Translations under genes and position numbers: made by a program | NCBI RefSeq assembly: GCF_934191625.1 | Contig: NZ_CAKPUG010000001.1 | Location: 62,001-126,000 of the forward strand | Direction of reading: 5' to 3' | DNA length: 64,000 bases | Source of the DNA: an uncultured Lactococcus sp. | Lineage (GTDB): Bacteria; Bacillota; Bacilli; Lactobacillales; Streptococcaceae | The notes under the pieces: generated by a model | What the model was told of the DNA's origin: nothing | What the model saw: the letters and a program-made list of their open reading frames with translations, nothing else | Databases searched by the model: none | Shown here: positions 53,355-60,644 of the stretch, one piece after another | Numbering within the stretch: the first letter of the stretch is position 1 | Layout of the letters: the number at the start of each line of letters is the position of its first letter

Positions 53355-54257
53355 ATGAATTTTAAAATATTTACTGAGCTTATTGAGCTGAAAGCCAAAA
53401 CAGCGAGCGTCTTTCCTTTTATACTGGGAGTTGCTTACTCACTTTATCATTATCAACTAGCCAATTTTGGACCATTACTCATCTACTTTGTAGCTATGTT
53501 CTTCTTTAACTGTTTTGTAGATATCTGGGATAATTATAATGATTATCATAAGGCTGTAGATACAGAAGATTATAAGAAAAACACCAATATTATTGGTCGA
53601 GAAAATCTCTCGCTTACCTTGATAAAGGCTTTGCTGCTCTTTTTCTTCTCTATTTCCTTAATTTTGGGATTAATTGTGGCATGGCTGGTGGGTTGGCCTG
53701 TATTTTGGTTAGGTCTTTTTTGCTACTTTATAGGGATTTTTTACTCTGCTGGTCCAAAACCCTTATCAAGCTTACCTGTTGGTGAGCTTGCAAGTGGTTT
53801 AACGATGGGCTACTTGATTTTCCTTATTTGTGTGTATATCAATACGAGTACAGTTTTTATTTGGAATTTTACAACTTTAGCTTCAACCTTTCTTGTAGCC
53901 TTACCAAGTACCTTGTTGATTGCAAATTTGATGTTAGCGAATAATACTTGCGATTTGGAAGAAGATGAAGGCAACCATCGTTACACTCTTGTACATTACA
54001 TCGGGAAAAAGAATGCTTTGCGCTGGTGGACATTTGCTATTATATTGGCATATATTTCTATCGTTGTAGCAGTAGTCCTCAGACTAATCTCTCCGCTTAT
54101 GTTACTGATGTTTGTACTTTTACCTTTTATCGTTAAACAAGCACATCCTTATCTGCAAAGACAAATAAAAAGTGAAACATTTATTGCTTCAGTGAAAATA
54201 TTGATGGTCTTCTCTCTATTGCAAGCCATACTCATGTTGCTTGCTTTAGCTGTCTGA
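53355..54257 (+). CDS. UbiA-type prenyltransferase (MenA-like)
   Basis: A 300-residue polytopic membrane enzyme (about 8-9 helices) of the UbiA superfamily. Visible: first Asp-rich motif NDYHKAVDTEDYKKN with DIWDNYND before it, and second motif TCDLEEDEGNHRYT. Likely attaches the polyprenyl chain to 1,4-dihydroxy-2-naphthoate in menaquinone synthesis. Cotranscribed with the synthase gene (2-bp gap). Confidence 0.85.
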   Translation: MNFKIFTELIELKAKTASVFPFILGVAYSLYHYQLANFGPLLIYFVAMFFFNCFVDIWDNYNDYHKAVDTEDYKKNTNIIGRENLSLTLIKALLLFFFSISLILGLIVAWLVGWPVFWLGLFCYFIGIFYSAGPKPLSSLPVGELASGLTMGYLIFLICVYINTSTVFIWNFTTLASTFLVALPSTLLIANLMLANNTCDLEEDEGNHRYTLVHYIGKKNALRWWTFAIILAYISIVVAVVLRLISPLMLLMFVLLPFIVKQAHPYLQRQIKSETFIASVKILMVFSLLQAILMLLALAV

Positions 54258-54272
54258 GAGTAAATAAAAAAA

Positions 54273-54298
54273 CTCTTCCTTTTTCGGAAGGTTTTTTT
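54273..54298. terminator. bidirectional terminator between menA-like and feo genes
   Basis: CTTCC - TTTTTC - GGAAG flanked by A7 and T8 tracts; serves convergent transcripts. Confidence 0.85.
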
Positions 54299-54468
54299 TA
54301 TTCACAACAGTCTTTTTTTGAGGGAGTTTCTAATGCGGTCACACCCTTTACAGGACAGGTTGTGGTTGTACAGTCTTCACAAGCTCCTTTGCTTCGCACT
54401 GTTTTACGTATGGAAAAGAAGGTTGCAATTAAAATAAGTGATAAAAGAATGACACTAGCTAAGTTCAA
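54298..54468 (-). CDS. FeoB-associated Cys-rich membrane protein
   Basis: A 56-residue protein starting at TTG 54468 behind a perfect AAGGAGG that lies inside the end of feoB; it overlaps feoB by 14 bp. One membrane helix (ASVILLSLILIATFFS), then RKTVRSKGACEDCTTTCPVK and a C-terminal CC pair: five Cys. This is the FeoB-associated Cys-rich family (FeoC-like position), thought to assist ferrous iron passage or sense redox state. Too short and non-ATG, so easily missed. Confidence 0.88.
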   Translation of the reverse strand: MNLASVILLSLILIATFFSIRKTVRSKGACEDCTTTTCPVKGVTALETPSKKDCCE

Positions 54469-56560
54469 GAGAAAGTTCCTCCTTGCTCGATGTATATTTT
54501 GGATGACGGAAGATAAGATAAAGACTAAAAACTAAGAGAAGTGCTGCAAGGAAGGTACTGATGTTAATTGTCTGTGTATAAAAGGCAGAGCCTAGCTGAT
54601 AGATGATAAAGCTCATACTATAAGCCACAGCTGTTTGAAAGCCTACAGCACGTAAGGTCCATTTAACTTCGCCCATCTCCTTATAAATCGCAGAAATCGC
54701 AGCAATACAGGGTGCACATAACAGATTGAAGACAAGTAAAGAATAAGCAGCCAGTGGGGTATAGTTGTGCTGTAGAGCGGCCCAAATAGATCGACCGTTA
54801 TTTTCTACCTCAGCCCCTTGGGCGTACAGTTGGCTCATAGTCCCGACGATAGTTTCTTTGGCAATCAGACCGGTTAAAGTGGCTACTGTGGCTTTCCACT
54901 CTCCAAAGCCTAAAGGAGCAAAAACAATACTCAAGTACCCTCCAATCGTTGCTAATATTGATTGACCAGGTTCGACTTGGTGCAAAGTGAAACTATAGTT
55001 TGACAGGAACCAGAGCGCCACATTGAGGGCAAAGATGATTGTTCCGGCACGCTTAATAAAGCTTAGTCCTCGATCAAATGCATATTTAAAGACAGTCGGA
55101 AAGTGAGGCAGATGATAAGTGGGTAACTCCAAGATGAAAGCTGAAGTATCGCCTGCGAACATTTTCGTTTTTTTCAAAATAATTCCTGAAAGTATAATCA
55201 TGGCCATACCTAAGAAGTAAGCACTAGGAGCGACCCAACTGGTCGAGTGAAAAAAGGCACCCGAAACTAAAGCGATAATGGGTAGCTTAGCTGAGCAGGG
55301 CATAAAGGTGGTTACCATGATGGTAATTTTTCGGTCTCTTTCTTGTTCGATTGTACGTGTGGCCATAATTCCGGGTACACCACAGCCAGAAGAAATCAAC
55401 ATGGGAATGAAAGACTTACCAGATAAGCCAAATCTTCTAAAGATACGGTCCATCACAAATGCAACGCGAGCCATATAACCTGAATCTTCTAGAAAGCCCA
55501 ACAGGAGGAAAAGGACAAAAATTTGTGGGACAAAGCCTAAAATGGCTCCCATACCGGCTAAGACACCATCGAGAAGGAGTGACTGAACCCAAGGTACGAT
55601 TGCCAAGCTATCCATTGCTTGGTGTAAAACATCAGGTAGGAAACTGCCAAAAAAGTTATCATTGAGCCAATCACTGGCAGGTGTACCGATAACCTGTATT
55701 GCTAAAAAGTAGACCAGCCACATGATAAGGATGAAAATAGGAAGGCCCAACCATTTATGGGTAACGATGCGGTCGATTTTGTCTGTTATATTTAGTTGTC
55801 CTTTATGAGTGCTTGTAACAACCAGACGGACAATTTGGCCAATTAAATCATAGCGCTCGTTGACGATAATTGATTCACGGTCGTCGTCCATAATTTTTTC
55901 GGTAATCGTTACGATTTCATCTAATTCTTGTTGTTGTGCAGGAGTAAGAGAGGCCAAAGCCAAGCTATCACCTTCAAAAAGTTTGATTTGTTCAAAATGA
56001 TTCTTTGCTTGGGGGCAAATCGCCTGAATTTCAGCCAAAGCACTTTCAAGACGGTGGTCATAATCTAAAGGAGTAACTTCAAGAGGTTGACAAGCTTTTC
56101 GAATAGCTTCGTCTAGCCCTTTCTTCTTTAGAGCACTGGTTGGTACGACTGGTAACCCTAAACTGTAAGAGAGTTTTTCGATATCAATCTGTTTCCCTTG
56201 ATATTCCAGTAAGTCGCTCATATTTAAAGCGATAACGATAGGGATATTAAATTCCATCAGTTGCAGCGTGAGATATAGGGAGCGCTCAAGATTCGTTGCA
56301 TCTATAATATTAAGAAGTACATCTGGTGGTGTCTCTCTGAGATAATTTCGTGTAACCTGTTCTTCTAAAGTATAAGGAGAAAGAGAATAAGTTCCTGGCA
56401 AATCTTGAATAGCGATGCTTTTATTTTTTTTATAACGTCCTGTTTTACACTCGACTGTTACACCTGGCCAGTTTCCTACTTGCTGATTACTACCAGTTAA
56501 TATATTGAAAATGCTTGTTTTCCCACTGTTTGGGTTACCCAGTAAAGCGATTTTAGTCAT
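54455..56560 (-). CDS. feoB: ferrous iron transporter FeoB
   Basis: A 701-residue inner-membrane Fe(II) transporter with a cytoplasmic GTPase domain: G1 GNPNSGKTSIFN, G3 DLPGTYSL, G4 NMSD; then a GDI-type helical segment and about eight membrane helices containing the two Gate motifs (GCGVPGIMATRTIE, LLCAPCIAAI with Cys). Length is typical. 12 bp after feoA. Confidence 0.96.
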   Translation of the reverse strand: MTKIALLGNPNSGKTSIFNILTGSNQQVGNWPGVTVECKTGRYKKNKSIAIQDLPGTYSLSPYTLEEQVTRNYLRETPPDVLLNIIDATNLERSLYLTLQLMEFNIPIVIALNMSDLLEYQGKQIDIEKLSYSLGLPVVPTSALKKKGLDEAIRKACQPLEVTPLDYDHRLESALAEIQAICPQAKNHFEQIKLFEGDSLALASLTPAQQQELDEIVTITEKIMDDDRESIIVNERYDLIGQIVRLVVTSTHKGQLNITDKIDRIVTHKWLGLPIFILIMWLVYFLAIQVIGTPASDWLNDNFFGSFLPDVLHQAMDSLAIVPWVQSLLLDGVLAGMGAILGFVPQIFVLFLLLGFLEDSGYMARVAFVMDRIFRRFGLSGKSFIPMLISSGCGVPGIMATRTIEQERDRKITIMVTTFMPCSAKLPIIALVSGAFFHSTSWVAPSAYFLGMAMIILSGIILKKTKMFAGDTSAFILELPTYHLPHFPTVFKYAFDRGLSFIKRAGTIIFALNVALWFLSNYSFTLHQVEPGQSILATIGGYLSIVFAPLGFGEWKATVATLTGLIAKETIVGTMSQLYAQGAEVENNGRSIWAALQHNYTPLAAYSLLVFNLLCAPCIAAISAIYKEMGEVKWTLRAVGFQTAVAYSMSFIIYQLGSAFYTQTINISTFLAALLLVFSLYLIFRHPKYTSSKEELSLELS

Positions 56561-56572
56561 CTGTATTTCCTT

Positions 56573-57034
56573 TTATTCTTGGACAACGATTTTTATTTTT
56601 TCAGCATCTTTCTTTCTTAAAGAAAGAGAGTAACCACGCAGATGGAATTCCATAGGATCTCCGAGAGGGGCTAGCTTATGCACAGAAATACTGGTTCCCC
56701 TCGTAATTCCCATATCCATAAGTCGACGCTTTATTTCTCCTTGCCCATCAAGCATTCGGACCACGCCACTTTGGCCAATATTCAATGATGAAAGAGGTAC
56801 AAGCTCCTCATTTGATTGTTCATCTTTAATCAAAATAGTATTGAGATAGAAGTTACTCAAGGCTAAGCGTGTCTGGTCAATTTTTAAAAGAGCATTTTCC
56901 CTGTCTTTGGAAATTAAAACAACTTCCTTATCTGCAACAAAACCAAGTTCTCGAAGTTTACCGGCATGCTCCGTTTTTAATATTTTACTTACATAATATA
57001 TTTGGCCAATGCGGGCTGTATTCAGTGTTTTCAT
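56573..57034 (-). CDS. feoA: FeoA protein with two tandem FeoA domains
   Basis: A 153-residue SH3-like cytosolic partner of FeoB. Two FeoA domains are fused: residues about 1-73 (degenerate) and 78-153 (GVVRMLDGQGEIKRRLMDMGITRG, the canonical core). Ribosome site AAAGGAG before the ATG. The promoter contains a 12-bp-arm dyad at 57045-57080. Confidence 0.92.
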   Translation of the reverse strand: MKTLNTARIGQIYYVSKILKTEHAGKLRELGFVADKEVVLISKDRENALLKIDQTRLALSNFYLNTILIKDEQSNEELVPLSSLNIGQSGVVRMLDGQGEIKRRLMDMGITRGTSISVHKLAPLGDPMEFHLRGYSLSLRKKDAEKIKIVVQE

Positions 57035-57044
57035 GCATACTCCT

Positions 57045-57080
57045 TTAATATAATGTAAAAAGTATTTGACATTATATTAA
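57045..57080 (-). promoter_or_regulatory. dyad (operator candidate) in the feoAB promoter
   Basis: TTAATATAATGT (57045-57056) and ACATTATATTAA (57069-57080) are perfect inverted arms with a 12-bp spacer. A minus-strand extended -10 TGT-TATACT abuts it (57085 to 57080), so the dyad covers the transcription start. It resembles neither a Fur box nor an FNR box closely; the regulator is unknown. Confidence 0.6.
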
Positions 57081-57144
57081 GTATAACACGAATTACTTGT
57101 AATTTCGAGAAAAATTGTGTATGGGATTCGACTAATAAAAAGAA

Positions 57145-57160
57145 TGTTTCACGTGAAAAC
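57145..57160. other. parS-like site
   Basis: TGTTTCACGTGAAAAC matches 14 of 16 positions of the parS consensus TGTTTCACGTGAAACA, with the 12-bp palindromic core TTTCACGTGAAA intact. It lies in the intergenic region between feoA and fakA. Confidence 0.5.
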
Positions 57161-57161
57161 A

Positions 57162-57192
57162 AAAAAACTACCTCTAGAAGGTAGTTTTTTTT
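57162..57192 (-). terminator. intrinsic terminator of the rpmB-asp23-fakA group
   Basis: ACTACCT - CTAGA - AGGTAGT with A7 and T8 flanks, directly after the fakA stop. Confidence 0.85.
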
Positions 57193-57196
57193 GTTT

Positions 57197-58867
57197 TTAT
57201 TCTACAGAGAAAATGTATGGGTAAACAGGTTGCTTACCATCATGAATCTCTACTTCGAGTTCAGGATAACGTTTCTCAAGTTCTTTAGCAATACGTTCTG
57301 CATTTGATTTCTTACCGTCTTCGCCAATGTAAATAGCTGCGATTTCGCTGTCTTCATCAATCATTTTTTCAAAAGCTGCAAAGATAGCATCGTTCATTTT
57401 TTTGGTTGAAGCGACAATTTTATTGTTAACCATGCCAAGTGTATCTTTTTTGTGTATGTCAATACCATCAATATTAGTGTCACGAATAGCTTGGGTCACT
57501 GAACCAGATTGTACGTCTGCCAAAGAAGCGGTCATATTTTCTTTGTTTTCTTCAATTGATTTAGTTGGGTCAAAGCTAAGCAAGGCAGTAAAACCTTGAG
57601 GAACCGTTGCTGATTCAATCACTTCCACAGGAATATCGGAAACTTCAGCGGCCGATTTGGCAGCCATGAAGATATTTTTATTATTCGGTAGGATAATAAC
57701 TTTTTCAGCGTTAACCGCCTCAATAGCTTTGAGAATATCTTCTGTTGATGGATTCATTGTTTGTCCACCAGAAACGACATGTTGCACACCCATTTCACGG
57801 AAAATGTCAGCAAGTCCGTCACCAGCAGCGATAGCGATCAAGCCCCAGTCAGATTTAGAAGTAGAAGTGCTGATGTTGTTTGTTTTTTCTTTTTCAGCGA
57901 CACCTTCGTTTTGGAGACGCATATTATCAACTTTAACCTTAACGAGACGTCCGTATTTAAGACCTTCTTGCATAACCAAACCAGGATCTTCAGTATGGAC
58001 ATGGACTTTAACGATTTCTTCATCATCAACAACTAAAAGTGAATTACCGATTCCAGCCAAGTAAGCTTGGAAGTTATCATGATCGTAACTTTCACGTGCA
58101 GTTGGGCCTTGGCCTAATTCGACCATAATCTCAGTACAGTAGCCATACTTGATATCGCTTGTGGAAGCTCCAGCAACGCTTAATTCAGACTCATGTTCAA
58201 GATTAATCATACGGTCCATGGCTCCTAAGCCTTGCTCCGGATTTTCAGGAACGAATTCACCATTGAGAGCCATCAAGAAGCCCTCATAAATATAGACCAA
58301 ACCTTGACCACCTGAATCGACGACACCAACTTCTTTAAGAACAGGCAACATATCTGGTGTTTTGGCTAAAGCAATTTTAGCTCCTTCGAGAGCAGCTTCC
58401 ATAATAGCTGTTGCATCATCTGTCTCATTAGTTTTGCGATGTGCAAGTTCTGCCGCCCCGCGAGAAACAGTGAGGATTGTCCCTTCAACAGGTTTCATTA
58501 CCGCTTTATATGCAACTTCAACTCCGTTTTGCAAGGCATTAGCTAAATGGATACCATCAAGTTCATCATAGTCTTTAGCATACTGTCCAAAACCGCGGAA
58601 GATTTGACTTAGGATAACCCCAGAGTTACCACGAGCACCCATGAGCAAACCTTTGGAAAGGATTTGAGCAACTTGTCCAACAGTTTCGGCTGGTTTTTCA
58701 GCGACATCTTTGGCACCGTTTGTGATTGTCATTCCCATGTTTGTTCCTGTATCACCATCTGGGACAGGAAAGACATTCAAAGAGTTGACATATTCAGCTT
58801 GTTCGTTAAGACGGCTTGCTGCCGCCTGAATCATTTCTTGAAATTTACTTGCGTTAATATTTGACAC
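57197..58867 (-). CDS. fakA: DAK2 domain fatty acid kinase subunit (FakA/YloV)
   Basis: A 556-residue cytoplasmic kinase: N-terminal DAK2 ATP-binding domain (VPDGDTGTNMGMT, MGARGNSGVILSQ, VVDSGGQGLVYI), a linker, and a C-terminal FakB-contacting domain (about 330-556). With FakB it phosphorylates exogenous fatty acids for PlsX/PlsY. GTG start at 58867, overlapping the asp23 TAG by one base. Confidence 0.9.
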   Translation of the reverse strand: MSNINASKFQEMIQAAASRLNEQAEYVNSLNVFPVPDGDTGTNMGMTITNGAKDVAEKPAETVGQVAQILSKGLLMGARGNSGVILSQIFRGFGQYAKDYDELDGIHLANALQNGVEVAYKAVMKPVEGTILTVSRGAAELAHRKTNETDDATAIMEAALEGAKIALAKTPDMLPVLKEVGVVDSGGQGLVYIYEGFLMALNGEFVPENPEQGLGAMDRMINLEHESELSVAGASTSDIKYGYCTEIMVELGQGPTARESYDHDNFQAYLAGIGNSLLVVDDEEIVKVHVHTEDPGLVMQEGLKYGRLVKVKVDNMRLQNEGVAEKEKTNNISTSTSKSDWGLIAIAAGDGLADIFREMGVQHVVSGGQTMNPSTEDILKAIEAVNAEKVIILPNNKNIFMAAKSAAEVSDIPVEVIESATVPQGFTALLSFDPTKSIEENKENMTASLADVQSGSVTQAIRDTNIDGIDIHKKDTLGMVNNKIVASTKKMNDAIFAAFEKMIDEDSEIAAIYIGEDGKKSNAERIAKELEKRYPELEVEIHDGKQPVYPYIFSVE

Positions 58868-59235
58868 TAGTCTTCGACCACCTTCACATTTTGTACATAT
58901 ACATTGACTTTAGCTGCTGCAATGCCAAGTTGATTTTCCAGATTAAAACGGATACGTTCTTGGATGTTTTTGGCAACTTCGCTAATTTTAACACCATAGC
59001 TGACAACAACATAAACACCAATGATGGTTTGGTTATCGGTTGTCGTTACGACAACACCTTTAGAATAGTTTTCTTGTCCGAGGATATTACGGAAATTGTC
59101 TTTTACAGCATTTTTACTTGTCATGCCGACAACGCCGAAAATTTCAGTAGTGCTTGCACCTACAACAGTAGCGATAACATCTGTTGCAATGTCAACATTA
59201 CCATGTTGAGTATTAATAGTAACGGTCATTTTCAT
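58867..59235 (-). CDS. Asp23/Gls24 family protein (YloU-like)
   Basis: A 122-residue protein of the alkaline-shock Asp23 family (ATDVIATVVGASTTEIFGVVGM core), always upstream of fakA. Role likely in envelope stress; unproven. The ATG at 59235 (or 59229) has no adjacent ribosome site: GGAGGA (59264-59269) is 28 nt away with a 7-bp hairpin between (59240-59246 with 59255-59261), and an upstream ORF starts within that hairpin. Confidence 0.88.
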   Translation of the reverse strand: MKMTVTINTQHGNVDIATDVIATVVGASTTEIFGVVGMTSKNAVKDNFRNILGQENYSKGVVVTTTDNQTIIGVYVVVSYGVKISEVAKNIQERIRFNLENQLGIAAAKVNVYVQNVKVVED

Positions 59236-59254
59236 ATGCGTGCTGTTGAATCAT
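59213..59254 (-). CDS. possible 13-residue upstream ORF overlapping the asp23 start
   Basis: ATG at 59254 is 9 nt after GGAGGA, the ideal spacing, and encodes MIQQHAYENDRYY, stopping 20 nt inside asp23 in another frame. Either this small ORF is translated and feeds ribosomes to asp23, or the hairpin brings GGAGGA to the asp23 ATG. Confidence 0.4.
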   Translation of the reverse strand: MIQQHAYENDRYY

Positions 59255-59403
59255 ACAGCACTTTCCTCCATAATAATTTATGTATCACTTCATTTTATCA
59301 TAATTTTGTAAAATAGAACAGTTGTTTTATTGGTTTTTTGGTCAGTTTAGCCTTGTAAGTGCTTTAGAAAAGATCATGAAAGGAGGGAGTTTTAGAAGGT
59401 AAA

Positions 59404-59444
59404 AAAACCAAAGATCAATCGTTAGTTACGACCTTTGGTTTTTA
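59404..59444 (-). terminator. hairpin (terminator or attenuator) between rpmB and asp23
   Basis: AAAACCAAAG and CTTTGGTTTT pair around a 19-nt apical region, with A/T flanks on both sides. It would reduce read-through from rpmB. Confidence 0.65.
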
Positions 59445-59513
59445 AAGTATGAAGAAGGAAAAATAAAAAAAGACCAGTAAAAAAGATTCACTAGCTTTCT
59501 TTATTTTATTCAA

Positions 59514-59708
59514 TTATACACGCTCAACGCCTGCAGGCAATTTTTTCAATGCTTTAGCTGAAGCCCATACAGTTTTGAGTTCACCGTTTTCAAGAATTTG
59601 AACTTTTTGAAGATTAGGTTTAACTACACGTTTAGTTTGGTTCATAGCGTGTGAACGGTTATTACTTGATACAGTCTTACGACCAGTAAAATAACATTCT
59701 TTTGACAT
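59514..59708 (-). CDS. rpmB: 50S ribosomal protein L28
   Basis: A 64-residue L28 ([20 protein letters not shown] start, [20 protein letters not shown]). It has one of the Cys positions but not the zinc set. Strong AAGGAGG ribosome site. rpmB upstream of asp23-fakA is the conserved Firmicutes order. Confidence 0.96.
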   Translation of the reverse strand: MSKECYFTGRKTVSSNNRSHAMNQTKRVVKPNLQKVQILENGELKTVWASAKALKKLPAGVERV

Positions 59709-59890
59709 GGTTTGGTTCCTCCTTAAAAATTTTATGCTTTTTTTTAAAGAGCATCTCTAAAAATTCAGATCTGAAACACAATTCTTACAGAAACCCTCAA
59801 AATAACATACCAAATTAGTATAACATTTTTTTATTAAAAAAATCAAGTTTTATTTCCAAATTTCACCAAAAATTTTATATAATAGGAGAT

Positions 59891-60541
59891 ATGGAAAATC
59901 TAATCGAGCAACTTACTGCAAAAAATAGCGAATATGTACATAACGTAACAAAGCAATTGATGCTTTTAGGAAAATCAGACGAGGAAATCAAAACCATTCT
60001 CGCTGAAATCTTACCTAAAATCATCGAAGGCCAAAAGGAAGGTATTCTGGCCCGCAAATTATTGGGAGCACCTGTGGAATTTGCAACACAGTATAAGCCA
60101 GAAGAAGAAAAGGTAAGCCATCAAGAAACAGTAAAAAATGAATCACCTTTTTTGATGTGGCTAGACAGTGCCTTACTCTTCTTTGGCGTGATTTCAGTGG
60201 TGATGGGTCTTATGGGTCTCTTCCAACCACAAGCTAGTGTTTACGGCCTCTTGACAACGCTGGCTTCTTCCGCTCTAGCTGGTTTAGTTATGTACTGGAT
60301 GTATAAATACTTCTACAGTGCACAACGACCACAGAAAAAAGGCAAGGGTTTTGCGATGTTGGCTGTCGCGATGGTTGCATGGGCAGGTGTATCTGTCTTA
60401 GTGGCCCTCTTACCAAAATCGATCAACATTGTCCTTGCTCCTTATATTACAATTATTCTTGGGGGAGTTGTAATGGGAATTCGCTTTCTTATTCAACGAA
60501 AATTCAATGTCCAATCTTCAATGGCACGTCAAACAAAATAA
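59891..60541 (+). CDS. DUF1129 family membrane protein
   Basis: A 216-residue protein: a helical cytoplasmic N-terminus of about 80 residues (LTAKNSEYVHNVTKQLMLLGKSD) and four membrane helices (about 90-205). Family found in streptococci and lactococci, function unknown. A TATAAT at 59878-59883 is followed by AGGAG and the ATG at 59891, so the ribosome site lies between -10 and the predicted +1 unless another promoter is used. Confidence 0.82.
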   Translation: MENLIEQLTAKNSEYVHNVTKQLMLLGKSDEEIKTILAEILPKIIEGQKEGILARKLLGAPVEFATQYKPEEEKVSHQETVKNESPFLMWLDSALLFFGVISVVMGLMGLFQPQASVYGLLTTLASSALAGLVMYWMYKYFYSAQRPQKKGKGFAMLAVAMVAWAGVSVLVALLPKSINIVLAPYITIILGGVVMGIRFLIQRKFNVQSSMARQTK

Positions 60542-60582
60542 ACCGCTTTACCTCGTCCTTCTTGTGACGGGGTTTTATTTCG
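60535..60582 (+). terminator. intrinsic terminator of the DUF1129 gene
   Basis: CCTCGTC - CTTCTTGT - GACGGGG inner stem with AAAATAAA/TTTTATTT outer arms. Confidence 0.7.
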
Positions 60583-60644
60583 AAATTGTAAGGTGTTTGC
60601 TTCGCTCATAATGTTAGGATAGAATAAGAATTAGGAGAGAGCTT

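Noticed and set aside
58861..59316. 151-codon plus-strand frame
   Set aside because: Antisense shadow of the asp23-like gene; no ribosome site and no recognisable domain.
60582..60644. Manganese riboswitch before the CtpE-like ATPase, as described for lactococcal yoaB
   Set aside because: Only about 60 bp remain after the preceding terminator and no conserved yybP-ykoY loops are visible.
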